Positions 7,352-14,956 of a stretch of 27,330 nucleotides of DNA are shown one piece after another. The stretch's first letter is position 1, and every line of letters starts with the position of its first letter. The stretch covers positions 1-27,330 of the forward strand of contig JBECKV010000089.1 of NCBI GenBank assembly GCA_040235495.1. The letters are read 5' to 3'. The position numbers and the translations under genes are program-made. This DNA is from HB2-32-21 sp040235495 (GTDB lineage: Bacteria > Pseudomonadota > Gammaproteobacteria > Pseudomonadales > Porticoccaceae). The notes beneath the pieces are model-generated. The model did no database searches and had not been told where the DNA came from. It saw nothing but the letters and a program-made list of their open reading frames with translations.

Positions 7352-9544
7352 GTGCTCAGTGACGCGCTAAAGGCCGACATTCAGCAGGCCTACCGGGACT
7401 TTTTAAAAAACAAGGCATTTCGCGCCCGACCTGGTCAGCGTCAAATGATTGGCCAAATCGCTTCCTTTCTGGGCTCTCTCGACAATGATATCCAAGGTGT
7501 GGACCAGGGTCCGGCTCGAGTGTTGGCGGTCGAGGCGGGTACGGGAACGGGCAAAACGGTCGCCTACCTGCTGTCGGCGCTGCCTGTTGCCAAAGCCCTG
7601 GGCAAAAAAGTGGTCATCAGCACCGGTACCGTGGCCCTCCAGGGTCAGCTCGCCGAGCGCGATATTCCGGATGTGCTAAGGGCTACCGGCTGGGACTACG
7701 AGTGCGTTCTGGCCAAGGGCCGGGGACGATATCTCTGTCCTTTGCGTCTCCAGCAAAGTCAGGACGCCATGGTCGCCCAGCAGGCGGGTTTACGCCTGTA
7801 CGACGATGAAATGCCCCTGTTGATGAACGCCGATAATGTTTCCACGGTCGAGGCGCTCACCCGGGCCCTGGCGGAAGGGCAGTGGGATGGAGACCGCGAC
7901 CACTGGCCCAAAAAAATAGAGGATATCACCTGGCAGGCTTTGACCGTTGAGAGGGGCCAGTGCCTGGCTTACCGCTGCCGGCATTTTGACGAGTGCTGTT
8001 TTTTCCAGGCCCGCGCGGCGATTGACGATGCCGACTGTATCGTCGCTAATCACGATCTGGTGCTTGCTGACCTATTGCTCGGCGGTGGTGTCATATTGCC
8101 CGCGCCTGATGATTGCATTTATGTTTTTGATGAAGCCCATGGGCTCGCAGACACTACGCTCAACCATGTCGCCAGTTTTGCCCGGCTTAAAGCCGCGGGG
8201 CAGTGGCTTGAGCAAATGCTGGCGGCGCTGCCACTCATGGCCAAAGCGTTGGACGGCATCGATGGCCTTGCGGAGACCGTGGGGCATTGTCAGGACGCCT
8301 CCAAACTGGCCCAACTTCCGGTGCGGCAAGGGTTCGCGGCGCTTGAAGCCCTGTTGCTGAACGGGGCAAATGACCAGTCGACCCGGTATCGCTTTGCCAA
8401 CGGCCGCTTGCCGGATGATCTGTTGCCGATTTGTGAGCAGCTTTCAGCGATTTTTGTGGCACTGCAAAACCGCGTTGGGCAATTGCATAAATTCCTGGAC
8501 AAGGCTCTGGGGGACAATCGCTGTCCGGTGCCGGAGGTGGATATCGAGCGCTACTTCCAGCAAGTGGGCCAGTGGCTGCGCAGAGCTGAAAACCTCGCCG
8601 ATTGTGCCACCGCTTTGCTTGCCGGTGAGCAAGCTGGCGCGCCTTTGGCAAAATGGGTCACTCTGGAAGAGGGTGGGGATATCCGCGTGTCGGTATCACC
8701 CATCGTTGCCGCGGATCGACTTGGAAGTCTGCTCTGGCGACAGGCATTTGGCGTGATTTTGACCTCGGCGACGCTGCGCTCCCTGGGTAGTTTCGATAAT
8801 TTGTGCCGCAATCTGGGTCTGCGCCAGGCTGCCGATGACTGCACCGATGCTGTCAGACCGGGTGGATCCGCGGCCTATCCGGCGGATTGCGTGGTCATTG
8901 GTACCGGTATTGACTATGCGCGTGCCGGTGAGCTGGTGATCCCCGATCTTGGTGCCGATGGTGGCCAGCCTGTTGAGCATACCGAAGCCATCATTCGTGA
9001 ACTGCCCCGTTTCCTGGGACAGCCTCCACCCGGGCGTGGTGGAGAGGGCGGAGTCTGGGGTTGTCTGGTATTGTTTTCCTCGCGGCGGCAGATGGACGAA
9101 GTGGCTGCCGGGCTGGGTGACAGCCTGGGATTTCAGCCACTGGTTCAGGGGGCGCTGAGTATTAATGAGGTGGTGCGAAGGCACCGTCAGGCAATCGATG
9201 GCGGCAGGCGCAGCGTTATCCTTGGCCTGGCGAGCTTCGCCGAGGGCATGGATCTGCCGGGAGATTATTGCCGCCATGTGCTGATCGCCAAGCTGCCCTT
9301 TGCCGTCCCGGATGAGCCTGTTCAGGCAGCCCTCGCCGAGTGGATCGAAGCCAGGGGTGGTAACGCGTTTATGGAGATGAGTCTGCCCCAGGCTTCGCTG
9401 CGGCTGATTCAGGCCTGTGGCCGGCTATTGCGCAACGAAACCGATACCGGTCGCATCACCATTCTTGATCGTCGGATCCTGACCAAGGCCTACGGCCGAC
9501 AGCTACTGGACGCCCTGCCGCCGTTTCGGCGGCTCCGCCAATGA
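7352..9544 (+). CDS. dinG: ATP-dependent DNA helicase DinG
   Basis: This is an XPD-like superfamily 2 helicase that unwinds DNA 5' to 3' and resolves R-loops and forks, often linked to the DNA-damage response. The product has 730 residues, against 716 in E. coli. Visible motifs are Walker A GTGTGKT (63-69), the DEAH box (260-263), SATLR in motif III/IV and QACGRLLR in motif VI. Four cysteines at 129, 204, 209 and 215 match in spacing those binding the [4Fe-4S] cluster of E. coli DinG (120, 194, 199, 205). The C-terminal KAYGRQLLDALPPF is also DinG-like. The frame stays open upstream inside the acyltransferase gene, but the family N-terminus begins at GTG 7352, 5 bases after that gene's stop. 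A GC hairpin GCCGCC/GGCGGC lies at 9517-9533 near the 3' end, 30 bp from the convergent dxs. No SOS box is seen because the gene has no promoter region of its own. Confidence 0.92.
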   Translation: MLSDALKADIQQAYRDFLKNKAFRARPGQRQMIGQIASFLGSLDNDIQGVDQGPARVLAVEAGTGTGKTVAYLLSALPVAKALGKKVVISTGTVALQGQLAERDIPDVLRATGWDYECVLAKGRGRYLCPLRLQQSQDAMVAQQAGLRLYDDEMPLLMNADNVSTVEALTRALAEGQWDGDRDHWPKKIEDITWQALTVERGQCLAYRCRHFDECCFFQARAAIDDADCIVANHDLVLADLLLGGGVILPAPDDCIYVFDEAHGLADTTLNHVASFARLKAAGQWLEQMLAALPLMAKALDGIDGLAETVGHCQDASKLAQLPVRQGFAALEALLLNGANDQSTRYRFANGRLPDDLLPICEQLSAIFVALQNRVGQLHKFLDKALGDNRCPVPEVDIERYFQQVGQWLRRAENLADCATALLAGEQAGAPLAKWVTLEEGGDIRVSVSPIVAADRLGSLLWRQAFGVILTSATLRSLGSFDNLCRNLGLRQAADDCTDAVRPGGSAAYPADCVVIGTGIDYARAGELVIPDLGADGGQPVEHTEAIIRELPRFLGQPPPGRGGEGGVWGCLVLFSSRRQMDEVAAGLGDSLGFQPLVQGALSINEVVRRHRQAIDGGRRSVILGLASFAEGMDLPGDYCRHVLIAKLPFAVPDEPVQAALAEWIEARGGNAFMEMSLPQASLRLIQACGRLLRNETDTGRITILDRRILTKAYGRQLLDALPPFRRLRQ

Positions 9545-9562
9545 GTGCTCATGGCACAGCAG

Positions 9563-11512
9563 TCAGCGCGCGGCCTGGAGGGGGTCCGGGGTGGTTGAGG
9601 CGTCGCCCGCGAGCAAGCCGAGCCGGCGCAGGCGTTCTCGAATAGCACAGCTCAAGGCCGCTTCATCCAGGCCGGCTTCGCGGAGTTGTTCGCGGCGGGA
9701 GTTGTGGTTAAGGAAACGGTCCGGCAAGCCACGATTCATAACCGGAGTAGTGATACCCTCGGCGGCGAGGAATTCATTGACCGCGGCGCCGGCGCCACCC
9801 GCCAGGGCGTTTTCCTCCAGCGTGACAAATAATTGATGAGTTTTTGCCAGGGTGCGCAGTCGTTCCTGATCCAGGGGTTTGACGAAGCGCATATCGACCA
9901 CGGTGGCATTCAAGTGTTCGGCCGCGGCCAGGGCATTGGGAAGCAGGGCACCGAAGTTAAGGATCGCGACCGTGTGGCCCTCGCGACGAAGGGCGCTCTT
10001 GCCCAGCGGCAGTGCCTGCATGTCAGCCTCGATAGCAGCGCCGGGTCCCGTGCCCCGCGGGTAGCGCACGGAGGCTGGACCCGGGTGGAGAAAGCCGGTG
10101 TACAGGAGTTTGCGGGTTTCGTCTTCGTCCGCGGGCGTCATCACCACCATGTTGGGGATGCAACGCAAAAACGAGATGTCGAAACTCCCCGCGTGAGTGG
10201 CGCCATCCTCACCGACCAGGCCGGCCCGATCGATGGCGAATAGTACGTCCAGATTTTGCAGGGCGACATCGTGAATAAGCTGATCGTAAGCCCGTTGCAA
10301 AAAGGTTGAATAGATGGCGACCACGGGTTTTTTCCCCTCGCAGGCGAGGCCAGCGGCGAGGGTCACCGCGTGTTGTTCGGCGATGGCCACATCGTGAAAG
10401 CGCTTCGGAAACCGTTCGGCAAAGCTGGCCAGGCCGGAGCCCTCGGTCATGGCCGGTGTAATAGCGACCAGATCGGCGCACTGCTCGGCCATGTCGCACA
10501 GCCAGTGGCCGAATACGTCCTGGTACTTCGGTGTTTTTCTCTCCTTCTCCAGTGCGTGCCGTGCAGGGGTTGGAGGTTCCCGTTTGTTGATGGCGTGATA
10601 ACCGATCGGATCTTCCTCGGCCGGGATAAAACCCTTGCCCTTGCAGGTAGCGACGTGGAGCAGCACCGGCCCGGTGATGTTTTTCAGGTTTTCCAGGGTT
10701 TTCACCAAGACGGAAATATTGTGGCCGTCGATGGGGCCGATATAGGTAAACCCCAATTCCTCGAAGATGATGCCCGGGGCCACCAGCGCTTTCATTAGCT
10801 CTTCTGTTTTTCGCACTAGAATGCTGGTGGAGGGAAAGGCTCTGAGCAGGCGCTTGGCGCTTTCCCGAAACAGGTTGTAGGGTTTGCTCGACCAGAGCTT
10901 GGAAAAATAAGTGGCCAGGCCGCCGACATTTTTGGAAATCGACATATTGTTGTCGTTGAGCACGACCAGAATATCCTCATCCACGTGAGCGATGTGGTTG
11001 AGTGCCTCAATGGCCATACCGGCGGTCATGGCGCCATCGCCAATGACGGCAATGGCACGGTTATCGCGACCATCCAGGATCGCTGCGATTTTCATGCCCA
11101 GCGCCGCGCTCAGGGAGGTGCTGGAATGGCCGACGCCAAAGGCGTCGTATCTACTTTCCGAGCGTTTGGGAAAACCGGACAAACCGCCGGCTTGACGAAT
11201 GGTCAACAATTGTTCGCGCCGACCGGTCAGGATTTTGTGGGGGTAGGTCTGATGACCCACGTCCCAGACCAATTTGTCCGTCGGGGTATCGAAGACGTAA
11301 TGCAGGGCGATGGTGAGTTCGACGACGCCCAGGCCAGCGCCAAAATGGCCGCCGGTCTGACCTACCGAATAGAGCAGGAAGGCGCGCAGTTCATCCGCCA
11401 GCTGTTCGAGCTGGGTATCCGGAAGCTCGCGGAGTCGCGCCGGACTGTCCACGGTATCCAGTAGTGGTGTCCGTGGCCGCGTCAGAGGGATTTCCGAATA
11501 GGAAGTGGTCAT
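9563..11512 (-). CDS. dxs: 1-deoxy-D-xylulose-5-phosphate synthase
   Basis: It condenses pyruvate with glyceraldehyde 3-phosphate, the first step of the MEP pathway to isoprenoids (and of thiamine and pyridoxal precursors). It is a cytoplasmic thiamine diphosphate enzyme. The thiamine-binding motif runs from GDGAMTAG (158-165) to LNDNN (185-189). Glu379 in AIAEQHAV matches the catalytic Glu370 of E. coli. GHQTYPHKILTGR (86-98) is typical. The transketolase pyrimidine-binding and C-terminal domains follow. At 649 residues it is some 30 longer than E. coli Dxs, from short extensions at both ends. The start is ATG at 11512. It lies 72 bp after ispA, in the order xseB-ispA-dxs seen widely in Gammaproteobacteria, and is probably co-transcribed. 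It is convergent with dinG with only 18 bp between stops. Confidence 0.96.
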   Translation of the reverse strand: MTTSYSEIPLTRPRTPLLDTVDSPARLRELPDTQLEQLADELRAFLLYSVGQTGGHFGAGLGVVELTIALHYVFDTPTDKLVWDVGHQTYPHKILTGRREQLLTIRQAGGLSGFPKRSESRYDAFGVGHSSTSLSAALGMKIAAILDGRDNRAIAVIGDGAMTAGMAIEALNHIAHVDEDILVVLNDNNMSISKNVGGLATYFSKLWSSKPYNLFRESAKRLLRAFPSTSILVRKTEELMKALVAPGIIFEELGFTYIGPIDGHNISVLVKTLENLKNITGPVLLHVATCKGKGFIPAEEDPIGYHAINKREPPTPARHALEKERKTPKYQDVFGHWLCDMAEQCADLVAITPAMTEGSGLASFAERFPKRFHDVAIAEQHAVTLAAGLACEGKKPVVAIYSTFLQRAYDQLIHDVALQNLDVLFAIDRAGLVGEDGATHAGSFDISFLRCIPNMVVMTPADEDETRKLLYTGFLHPGPASVRYPRGTGPGAAIEADMQALPLGKSALRREGHTVAILNFGALLPNALAAAEHLNATVVDMRFVKPLDQERLRTLAKTHQLFVTLEENALAGGAGAAVNEFLAAEGITTPVMNRGLPDRFLNHNSRREQLREAGLDEAALSCAIRERLRRLGLLAGDASTTPDPLQAAR

Positions 11513-11584
11513 CGCGCCACAGGTAACGTTTTCGGGGCGGCAATTCTACAACAATAAAGCATGCGGGTAGTGGCCCGTTGCGGA

Positions 11585-12478
11585 TTAGTATTCGCGCTCG
11601 ACAATAAACCTGGCGATAGCCCGCAAGGGGTCGGCCCTGTCATCGAAATTCCGAAGTGCCAACTGGCTTTGTCGCAGCAAGTCCGTGAGCAGGACTTGGG
11701 CGCGATCAAGGCCGAGTAGTGAGGTATAGGTGGCTTTCGACTGTCTCGCGTCCGACCCGATTGTTTTCCCCAGCGTGGCGGTATCCCCCAGCTCGTCGAG
11801 AATGTCGTCTCGCACCTGAAAAGCTAAGCCGATGGCCCGCCCATACGTATCCAGGGCTTTTAGGGTGTTTTCGTCGCCACAGCCATTGCTGATCGCGCCC
11901 ATGATCACGCTGGCGCTGATCAGGTCACCAGTTTTGTGGTGGTGCATGGCTTCCAGATAACCGAAGTCAACCGTTTTTCTGGTTGCCCCCAGATCGAGAG
12001 CCTGTCCGAGGACCATGCCTTCAGCACCGCTGGCTCTGGAGAGCCAGGACACCAGCGACACAATCTGGCTAGGAGGGATGTCGTCAATCAATGCCAGCTG
12101 CTGATACGCGAGCGCTTGCAGGGCATCACCCGCGAGTATCGCGGTGGCTTCATCAAAGGCAATATGACAGGTGGGTCGACCACGCCGTAGAACATCGTTA
12201 TCCATTGCCGGAAGGTCATCATGAACCAGGGAGTAACAATGCATCAACTCTAGCGCGCAGGCGACCTGGTCAGTGGCCCGTTTAACGATATCCCGGTCAT
12301 GAGAACAGGCCGCGGCGCCTGCATAAGCCAGACCGGGACGGATTCGTTTACCACCGCTGAGAACGGTGTAGCGCAAGGCCTCCGCCAGCGGGTTGGTGTC
12401 GCCGGGTAGACTCTGGGCCAGTATTTTTTCGATGCGCTTTCGGCAATTGGAGAGAAAAGTGGCCGCCGCCTGGGTCAC
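11585..12478 (-). CDS. ispA: Farnesyl diphosphate synthase (short-chain polyprenyl synthase)
   Basis: It adds two isopentenyl diphosphates to dimethylallyl diphosphate to give farnesyl diphosphate, the precursor of ubiquinone, undecaprenyl carriers and other lipids. The two Asp-rich Mg-binding motifs are DDLPAMD (87-93) and DDILD (224-228). GGKRIRP (about 42-48) binds the diphosphate. Length 297 matches E. coli IspA at 299. The frame is open further upstream but would run inside xseB. The GTG at 12476-12478 overlaps the xseB stop as GTGA, which signals translational coupling and gives the family N-terminus. Geranyl or geranylgeranyl specificity cannot be excluded, but the neighbours dxs and xseB favour IspA. 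Confidence 0.94.
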   Translation of the reverse strand: MTQAAATFLSNCRKRIEKILAQSLPGDTNPLAEALRYTVLSGGKRIRPGLAYAGAAACSHDRDIVKRATDQVACALELMHCYSLVHDDLPAMDNDVLRRGRPTCHIAFDEATAILAGDALQALAYQQLALIDDIPPSQIVSLVSWLSRASGAEGMVLGQALDLGATRKTVDFGYLEAMHHHKTGDLISASVIMGAISNGCGDENTLKALDTYGRAIGLAFQVRDDILDELGDTATLGKTIGSDARQSKATYTSLLGLDRAQVLLTDLLRQSQLALRNFDDRADPLRAIARFIVEREY

Positions 12479-12720
12479 TCGTCGGTCTCCCCGGCAAAAG
12501 TGATTTCGACCACTTCCCCGTCGTCCCCTTGTTCGAGCAGGCGTACCCTTTGCTCCGCGTTTTGCAGGGCCAATTGGCACTCGCGGGTGAGCTTTACCCC
12601 CTGTTCAAAGGATTTCAGTGCCTCTTCCAGGCCCAGGTTTCCCTCTTCGAGGATCTCTACAAGCTTTTCCAGTTGTTCGATTTTGTCCTCGAAATCAATT
12701 TGTTTTTTGCGCGTGGCCAT
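12475..12720 (-). CDS. xseB: Exodeoxyribonuclease VII small subunit
   Basis: It is the small subunit that binds the XseA catalytic subunit in the complex degrading single-stranded DNA to short oligonucleotides. The 81-residue product is all helical, with the family pattern FEDKIEQLEKLVEILE and GNLGLEEALKSFEQG (residues about 10-40). The start is ATG at 12720. Upstream the frame stays open for about 130 codons, but that part crosses the divergent sRNA region and has no family similarity. Its stop overlaps the ispA GTG by 4 bases. xseA is not in the window, as is usual. Its promoter must lie between 12721 and about 12795, back to back with the sRNA promoter. Confidence 0.93.
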   Translation of the reverse strand: MATRKKQIDFEDKIEQLEKLVEILEEGNLGLEEALKSFEQGVKLTRECQLALQNAEQRVRLLEQGDDGEVVEITFAGETDE

Positions 12721-12794
12721 GAGTGTCGATGTTCGCGAAATTGCGGCGAGATGCCATTGTACCGGTGATGAGGCCGAAAAGCGCTCGGCATGTT

Positions 12795-12812
12795 TGTAGG
12801 AAAAAGCGTACA
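12795..12812. promoter_or_regulatory. GacA-box-like palindrome upstream of the CsrB-like sRNA
   Basis: TGTAGG-AAAAAG-CGTACA matches the known GacA/UvrY upstream activating sequence TGTAAG-N6-CTTACA at 10 of 12 fixed positions, with the correct 6-base spacer. Response regulators of this family activate RsmY/Z and CsrB-type sRNA genes. The site sits about 20-40 bp upstream of the putative sRNA start, which is closer than usual if the TACAAT -10 is the right one. A later start (TATAGG at 12861-12866) would put it near -70. Confidence 0.45.
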
Positions 12813-12821
12813 CAAGCTGAC

Positions 12822-12827
12822 TACAAT
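12822..12827 (+). promoter_or_regulatory. Candidate -10 element (TACAAT) of the sRNA gene
   Basis: TACAAT at 12822-12827 is one mismatch from the -10 consensus. No -35 hexamer is present 17 bp upstream (the region is GGAAAA, inside the GacA-box-like palindrome), consistent with an activator-dependent promoter. Transcription would start near 12834. TATAGG at 12861-12866 is an alternative. Confidence 0.35.
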
Positions 12828-13009
12828 CTCCCGATAGTACCAGGCCGGGGGAGAGGCCACTATAGGCGTGCAGGGAAGCCATGCACACGGAAGTGATCTC
12901 CCGGAAGGCGGTCCCATTGTCACGGATTGACAGCTGGGCATCAGGAACTGGGCCGGGTACCGTCGGATGGGAAGTGTACCGAAGGTGAACGAAACTCGCG
13001 TTAGCGGGT

Positions 13010-13035
13010 AAAAGGGACACCAAAAAGGGACACCA
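13010..13035. repeat. Two identical 13-bp tandem copies inside the sRNA candidate
   Basis: AAAAGGGACACCA occurs at 13010-13022 and again at 13023-13035 with no mismatch. Each copy contributes one AGGGA motif to the sRNA, so duplication of this unit may have added CsrA sites. Confidence 0.9.
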
Positions 13036-13205
13036 TAGGAAGTGCATTGGAACGGTGAACTGCAGGGATGCTGTTCGCCGCTGCAGAGACCAGGGAATTA
13101 CAGGCAGTTGTGGTCTCAACGCGGAAATGGTTTTCTGGCGCCGGCCAAGGATAGGAATCAGGCCGAAAATCGACGCACACGGATTGTTTGCGTCGTTCTA
13201 CTTGG

Positions 13206-13244
13206 AACGCCCCTTATCCTCTCCGATTCAAGGGGCGTTTTTTT
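13206..13244 (+). terminator. Strong rho-independent terminator of the sRNA candidate
   Basis: AACGCCCCTT (13206-13215) pairs perfectly over 10 bp with AAGGGGCGTT (13230-13239) around a 14-base loop and ends in seven T (13238-13244). No protein gene on + precedes it within 3.6 kb (the last is dinG, ending at 9544), so it most likely ends a non-coding transcript. Confidence 0.92.
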
Positions 13245-13386
13245 ATGCCCCGAATTTCTAACATAGCCCGCATACGCCGTGCCTCGCGATACCGTAATAC
13301 CCCTTGCGCGTTGCTTCCCGATTGTTTAATCCTTGCCGGTTACTTTATTCTTCCGTCTTTCGGTCGGGAACATAAGCTTCAAGCGG

Positions 13387-13458
13387 GAAATACTTTCAAG
13401 CCGTCTGGCTTAAAGTCTTTCCCGAGGGCTGGCATAAAGTCTTTCAAGAGGGCTGGTA
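13387..13458. repeat. Three tandem copies of a 24-bp unit upstream of the HNH gene
   Basis: The units lie at 13387-13410, 13411-13434 and 13435-13458. Units 2 and 3 differ at only three positions and share TAAAGTCTTTC and GAGGGCTGG; unit 1 is more diverged. A partial fourth copy (CATAAGCTTCAAGCGG) lies just before. The rest of the spacer from the sRNA terminator to the HNH start (13245-13554) holds no other feature I can support. Confidence 0.85.
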
Positions 13459-13554
13459 CGAAGGTGGGATGCCCGGTAATAATTACATATTCCCGCAATA
13501 TGCATCCAGGAAACTATAACTGAAGCGGATAATCGCGGCTGGATATCAACCAAG

Positions 13555-14115
13555 ATGCAAGCAAAAATTCTACGCTTGAATATGGCCGGGCAACCCATCG
13601 AATGGGTGGACTGGCAGGCTGCGGTGTGTCTGATTGCGAGGGATCTGGTTAATTGGCACCTCGGGGATGTGGTGCGAACCGTCAGGGGCGGGCATTCGCG
13701 CCTGAGCGGTGAACAGACTCGAATAGAATTGCCCAGTATTATTGCCTGTGGCGGAGGCAAGCTGGCGCGACCCAGAACCAACTATCCCCTGTGTAACAGT
13801 GCGCTGTTCGCCCGGGACAGCTTTCTTTGCCTTTATTGTGCTCGCCCCTTTCCCCAGAACGAACTGACGCGGGACCACATCGTACCCGTGTCACGGGGAG
13901 GAGACGATCGCTGGGAGAATGTCGTCACGGCCTGTCGTCGTTGCAATCAGCACAAGGGCAACCGTTTGTTGGAGGACGCTGGTATGGAGCTGATGGCCTT
14001 ACCTTACCGGCCCAACAATGCGGAGTATCTGGCGTTGATTAATTCGCGCCGTATCAGGGCTGATCAGATGGATTTTCTGCGTTCGCAATTTTCAAAAAAT
14101 TATCGCTGGCTATGA
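13555..14115 (+). CDS. HNH endonuclease family protein
   Basis: The 186-residue product carries an HNH (beta-beta-alpha metal) nuclease core in its middle. It shows a zinc knuckle of Cys92 and Cys95 (CLYC) with Cys127 and Cys130 (CRRC), the catalytic pair Asp107-His108 (TRDHIVP), Asn122 in WENVVTAC and the closing NQHKGN (131-136). The flanking parts (1-90 and 140-186) are the conserved extensions of a chromosomal HNH family common in proteobacteria, with the N-terminal theme of a Trp-rich strand (PIEWVDWQAA). Nuclease activity is inferred; the role is unknown. The ATG at 13555 follows CAACCAAG, a weak site. There is no neighbouring methylase, toxin-immunity pair or phage gene, so a restriction or toxin role has no support. 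The following SDR starts 31 bp after it and may be co-transcribed. Confidence 0.85.
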   Translation: MQAKILRLNMAGQPIEWVDWQAAVCLIARDLVNWHLGDVVRTVRGGHSRLSGEQTRIELPSIIACGGGKLARPRTNYPLCNSALFARDSFLCLYCARPFPQNELTRDHIVPVSRGGDDRWENVVTACRRCNQHKGNRLLEDAGMELMALPYRPNNAEYLALINSRRIRADQMDFLRSQFSKNYRWL

Positions 14116-14146
14116 TCACGGGACTAGCCGAATCGGGAGAACAACG

Positions 14147-14926
14147 GTGGATCTGGGTATAGCTGGCCGTAGCGCCATTGTATGTGGCGCCAGCAAAGGT
14201 CTGGGCAAGGGCTGCGCCATGGCGCTTGCCAGTGAAGGGGCTCGGGTATTTTTGGTGGCGCGTACCGCCGGCGATCTGGTGGCGGCGCAAAAGGAAATCG
14301 GTGAGCGAACCGGTGCCGCGCTTGAGGCGGTGGTTGCGGATGTGACCACCGAGAGCGGCCGTGACGCCGTTATGGCAGCGTGTCCACAACCCGATATTCT
14401 GATCAATAATGCCGGTGGCCCACCCCCAGGCGATTTTCGTGACTGGCGTCAGCAGGAGTGGTTCGAAGCGGTCAATGCCAATATGTATTCGGCGATCGAC
14501 ATGATTCGGCGCACGGTCGATGGCATGGTAGAGCGAGGATTTGGCCGCATCGTCAATATCACCAGTATTTCGGTGAAGACCCCCATGCCGGGTCTGGGTC
14601 TGTCAAACGGTGCCCGCGCCGGGCTTACGGGTTGGGTGGCTGGTGTTGCCCGCGAGTTTGTGCGCCACAATGTCACTATCAACAATCTTCTGCCAGGCCT
14701 GTTTGATACGGCGCGTGGCAGCGGCTATCTGGCTTACCGCGCGCGCTGTGAAGGCGTCGACGAGGAAAGTTACCTGGTTGACTATTTTGCGCGCACGCCC
14801 GCCGGTCGCTTCGGTACCTGTGAGGAGTTTGGCGCTACCTGTGCTTTTATTTGCAGCGATAAGGCCGGATACATGTCAGGCCAGAACATCCTGCTGGATG
14901 GTGGTGAGTATCCGGGCACCTTTTAA
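14147..14926 (+). CDS. Atypical short-chain dehydrogenase/reductase lacking the Tyr-x3-Lys pair
   Basis: The 259-residue Rossmann protein has the SDR cofactor motif GASKGLGKG (14-22), NNAG (87-90) and Ser140 in NITSIS. At the place of the catalytic Tyr and Lys, 13 and 17 residues after Ser140, it has Ser153 and Arg157 (LSNGARAGLTG). This matches the known BKR-like SDR subgroup that departs from the catalytic tetrad, often annotated as 3-oxoacyl-ACP reductase. A normal SDR hydride transfer is therefore doubtful, and the substrate is unknown. The C-terminus MSGQNILLDGGEYPGTF is complete. The start is GTG at 14147 with GGGAGA 7 bases upstream. It is 31 bp downstream of the HNH gene and convergent with the NSS transporter (30 bp between stops). 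Confidence 0.85.
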   Translation: MDLGIAGRSAIVCGASKGLGKGCAMALASEGARVFLVARTAGDLVAAQKEIGERTGAALEAVVADVTTESGRDAVMAACPQPDILINNAGGPPPGDFRDWRQQEWFEAVNANMYSAIDMIRRTVDGMVERGFGRIVNITSISVKTPMPGLGLSNGARAGLTGWVAGVAREFVRHNVTINNLLPGLFDTARGSGYLAYRARCEGVDEESYLVDYFARTPAGRFGTCEEFGATCAFICSDKAGYMSGQNILLDGGEYPGTF

Positions 14927-14956
14927 CAGCCGGTTTTCGAGGTTGCACGAGGACTT

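Larger units (their letters stand above)
12834..13244 (+). ncRNA. Candidate CsrB/RsmB-class regulatory sRNA that would sequester CsrA/RsmA
   Basis: From 12850 to 13206 the + strand has 19 GGA triplets and the complementary strand only 2. GGA is the CsrA/RsmA binding core, and its mass repetition is the hallmark of CsrB-class RNAs. Many sit in predicted hairpin loops: GTGCA/TGCAC (12868-12886, loop GGGAAGCCA), TGTC/GACA (12918-12932, loop ACGGATT), GGTAC/GTACC (12956-12980, two GGA), GAGACCA/TGGTCTC (13086-13117), CGGCC/GGCCG (13142-13165, two GGA) and CGACGCA/TGCGTCG (13171-13195, loop with ACGGATT). A strong intrinsic terminator ends it. There is no credible ORF. The length of about 400 nt resembles CsrB rather than the 120-nt RsmY/Z. 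A GacA-box-like site lies upstream. The 5' end is uncertain by about 40 nt. RNase P RNA, tmRNA, 4.5S and 6S signatures were looked for and not seen. Confidence 0.65.

Noticed and set aside
12479..12580. N-terminal extension of ispA within xseB
   Set aside because: It would overlap the whole 3' half of xseB in another frame; the GTG at 12478 with the GTGA overlap is the normal arrangement.
12721..13119. N-terminal extension of xseB
   Set aside because: The frame is open, but the extension is unlike any XseB N-terminus and overlaps the sRNA; ATG 12720 gives the standard 81-residue protein.
12834..13244. RNase P RNA, tmRNA, 4.5S or 6S RNA
   Set aside because: None of their conserved core sequences is present, whereas the GGA-loop pattern is strong.
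13042..13266. Possible small protein gene on + inside the sRNA region
   Set aside because: It runs straight through the strong terminator at 13206-13244, has no ribosome-binding site and matches no family; the GGA/hairpin pattern explains the region better.
13555..14115. HNH gene as part of a restriction or mobile system
   Set aside because: No methylase, integrase, immunity gene, terminal repeats or composition break next to it; it resembles a chromosomal HNH family.
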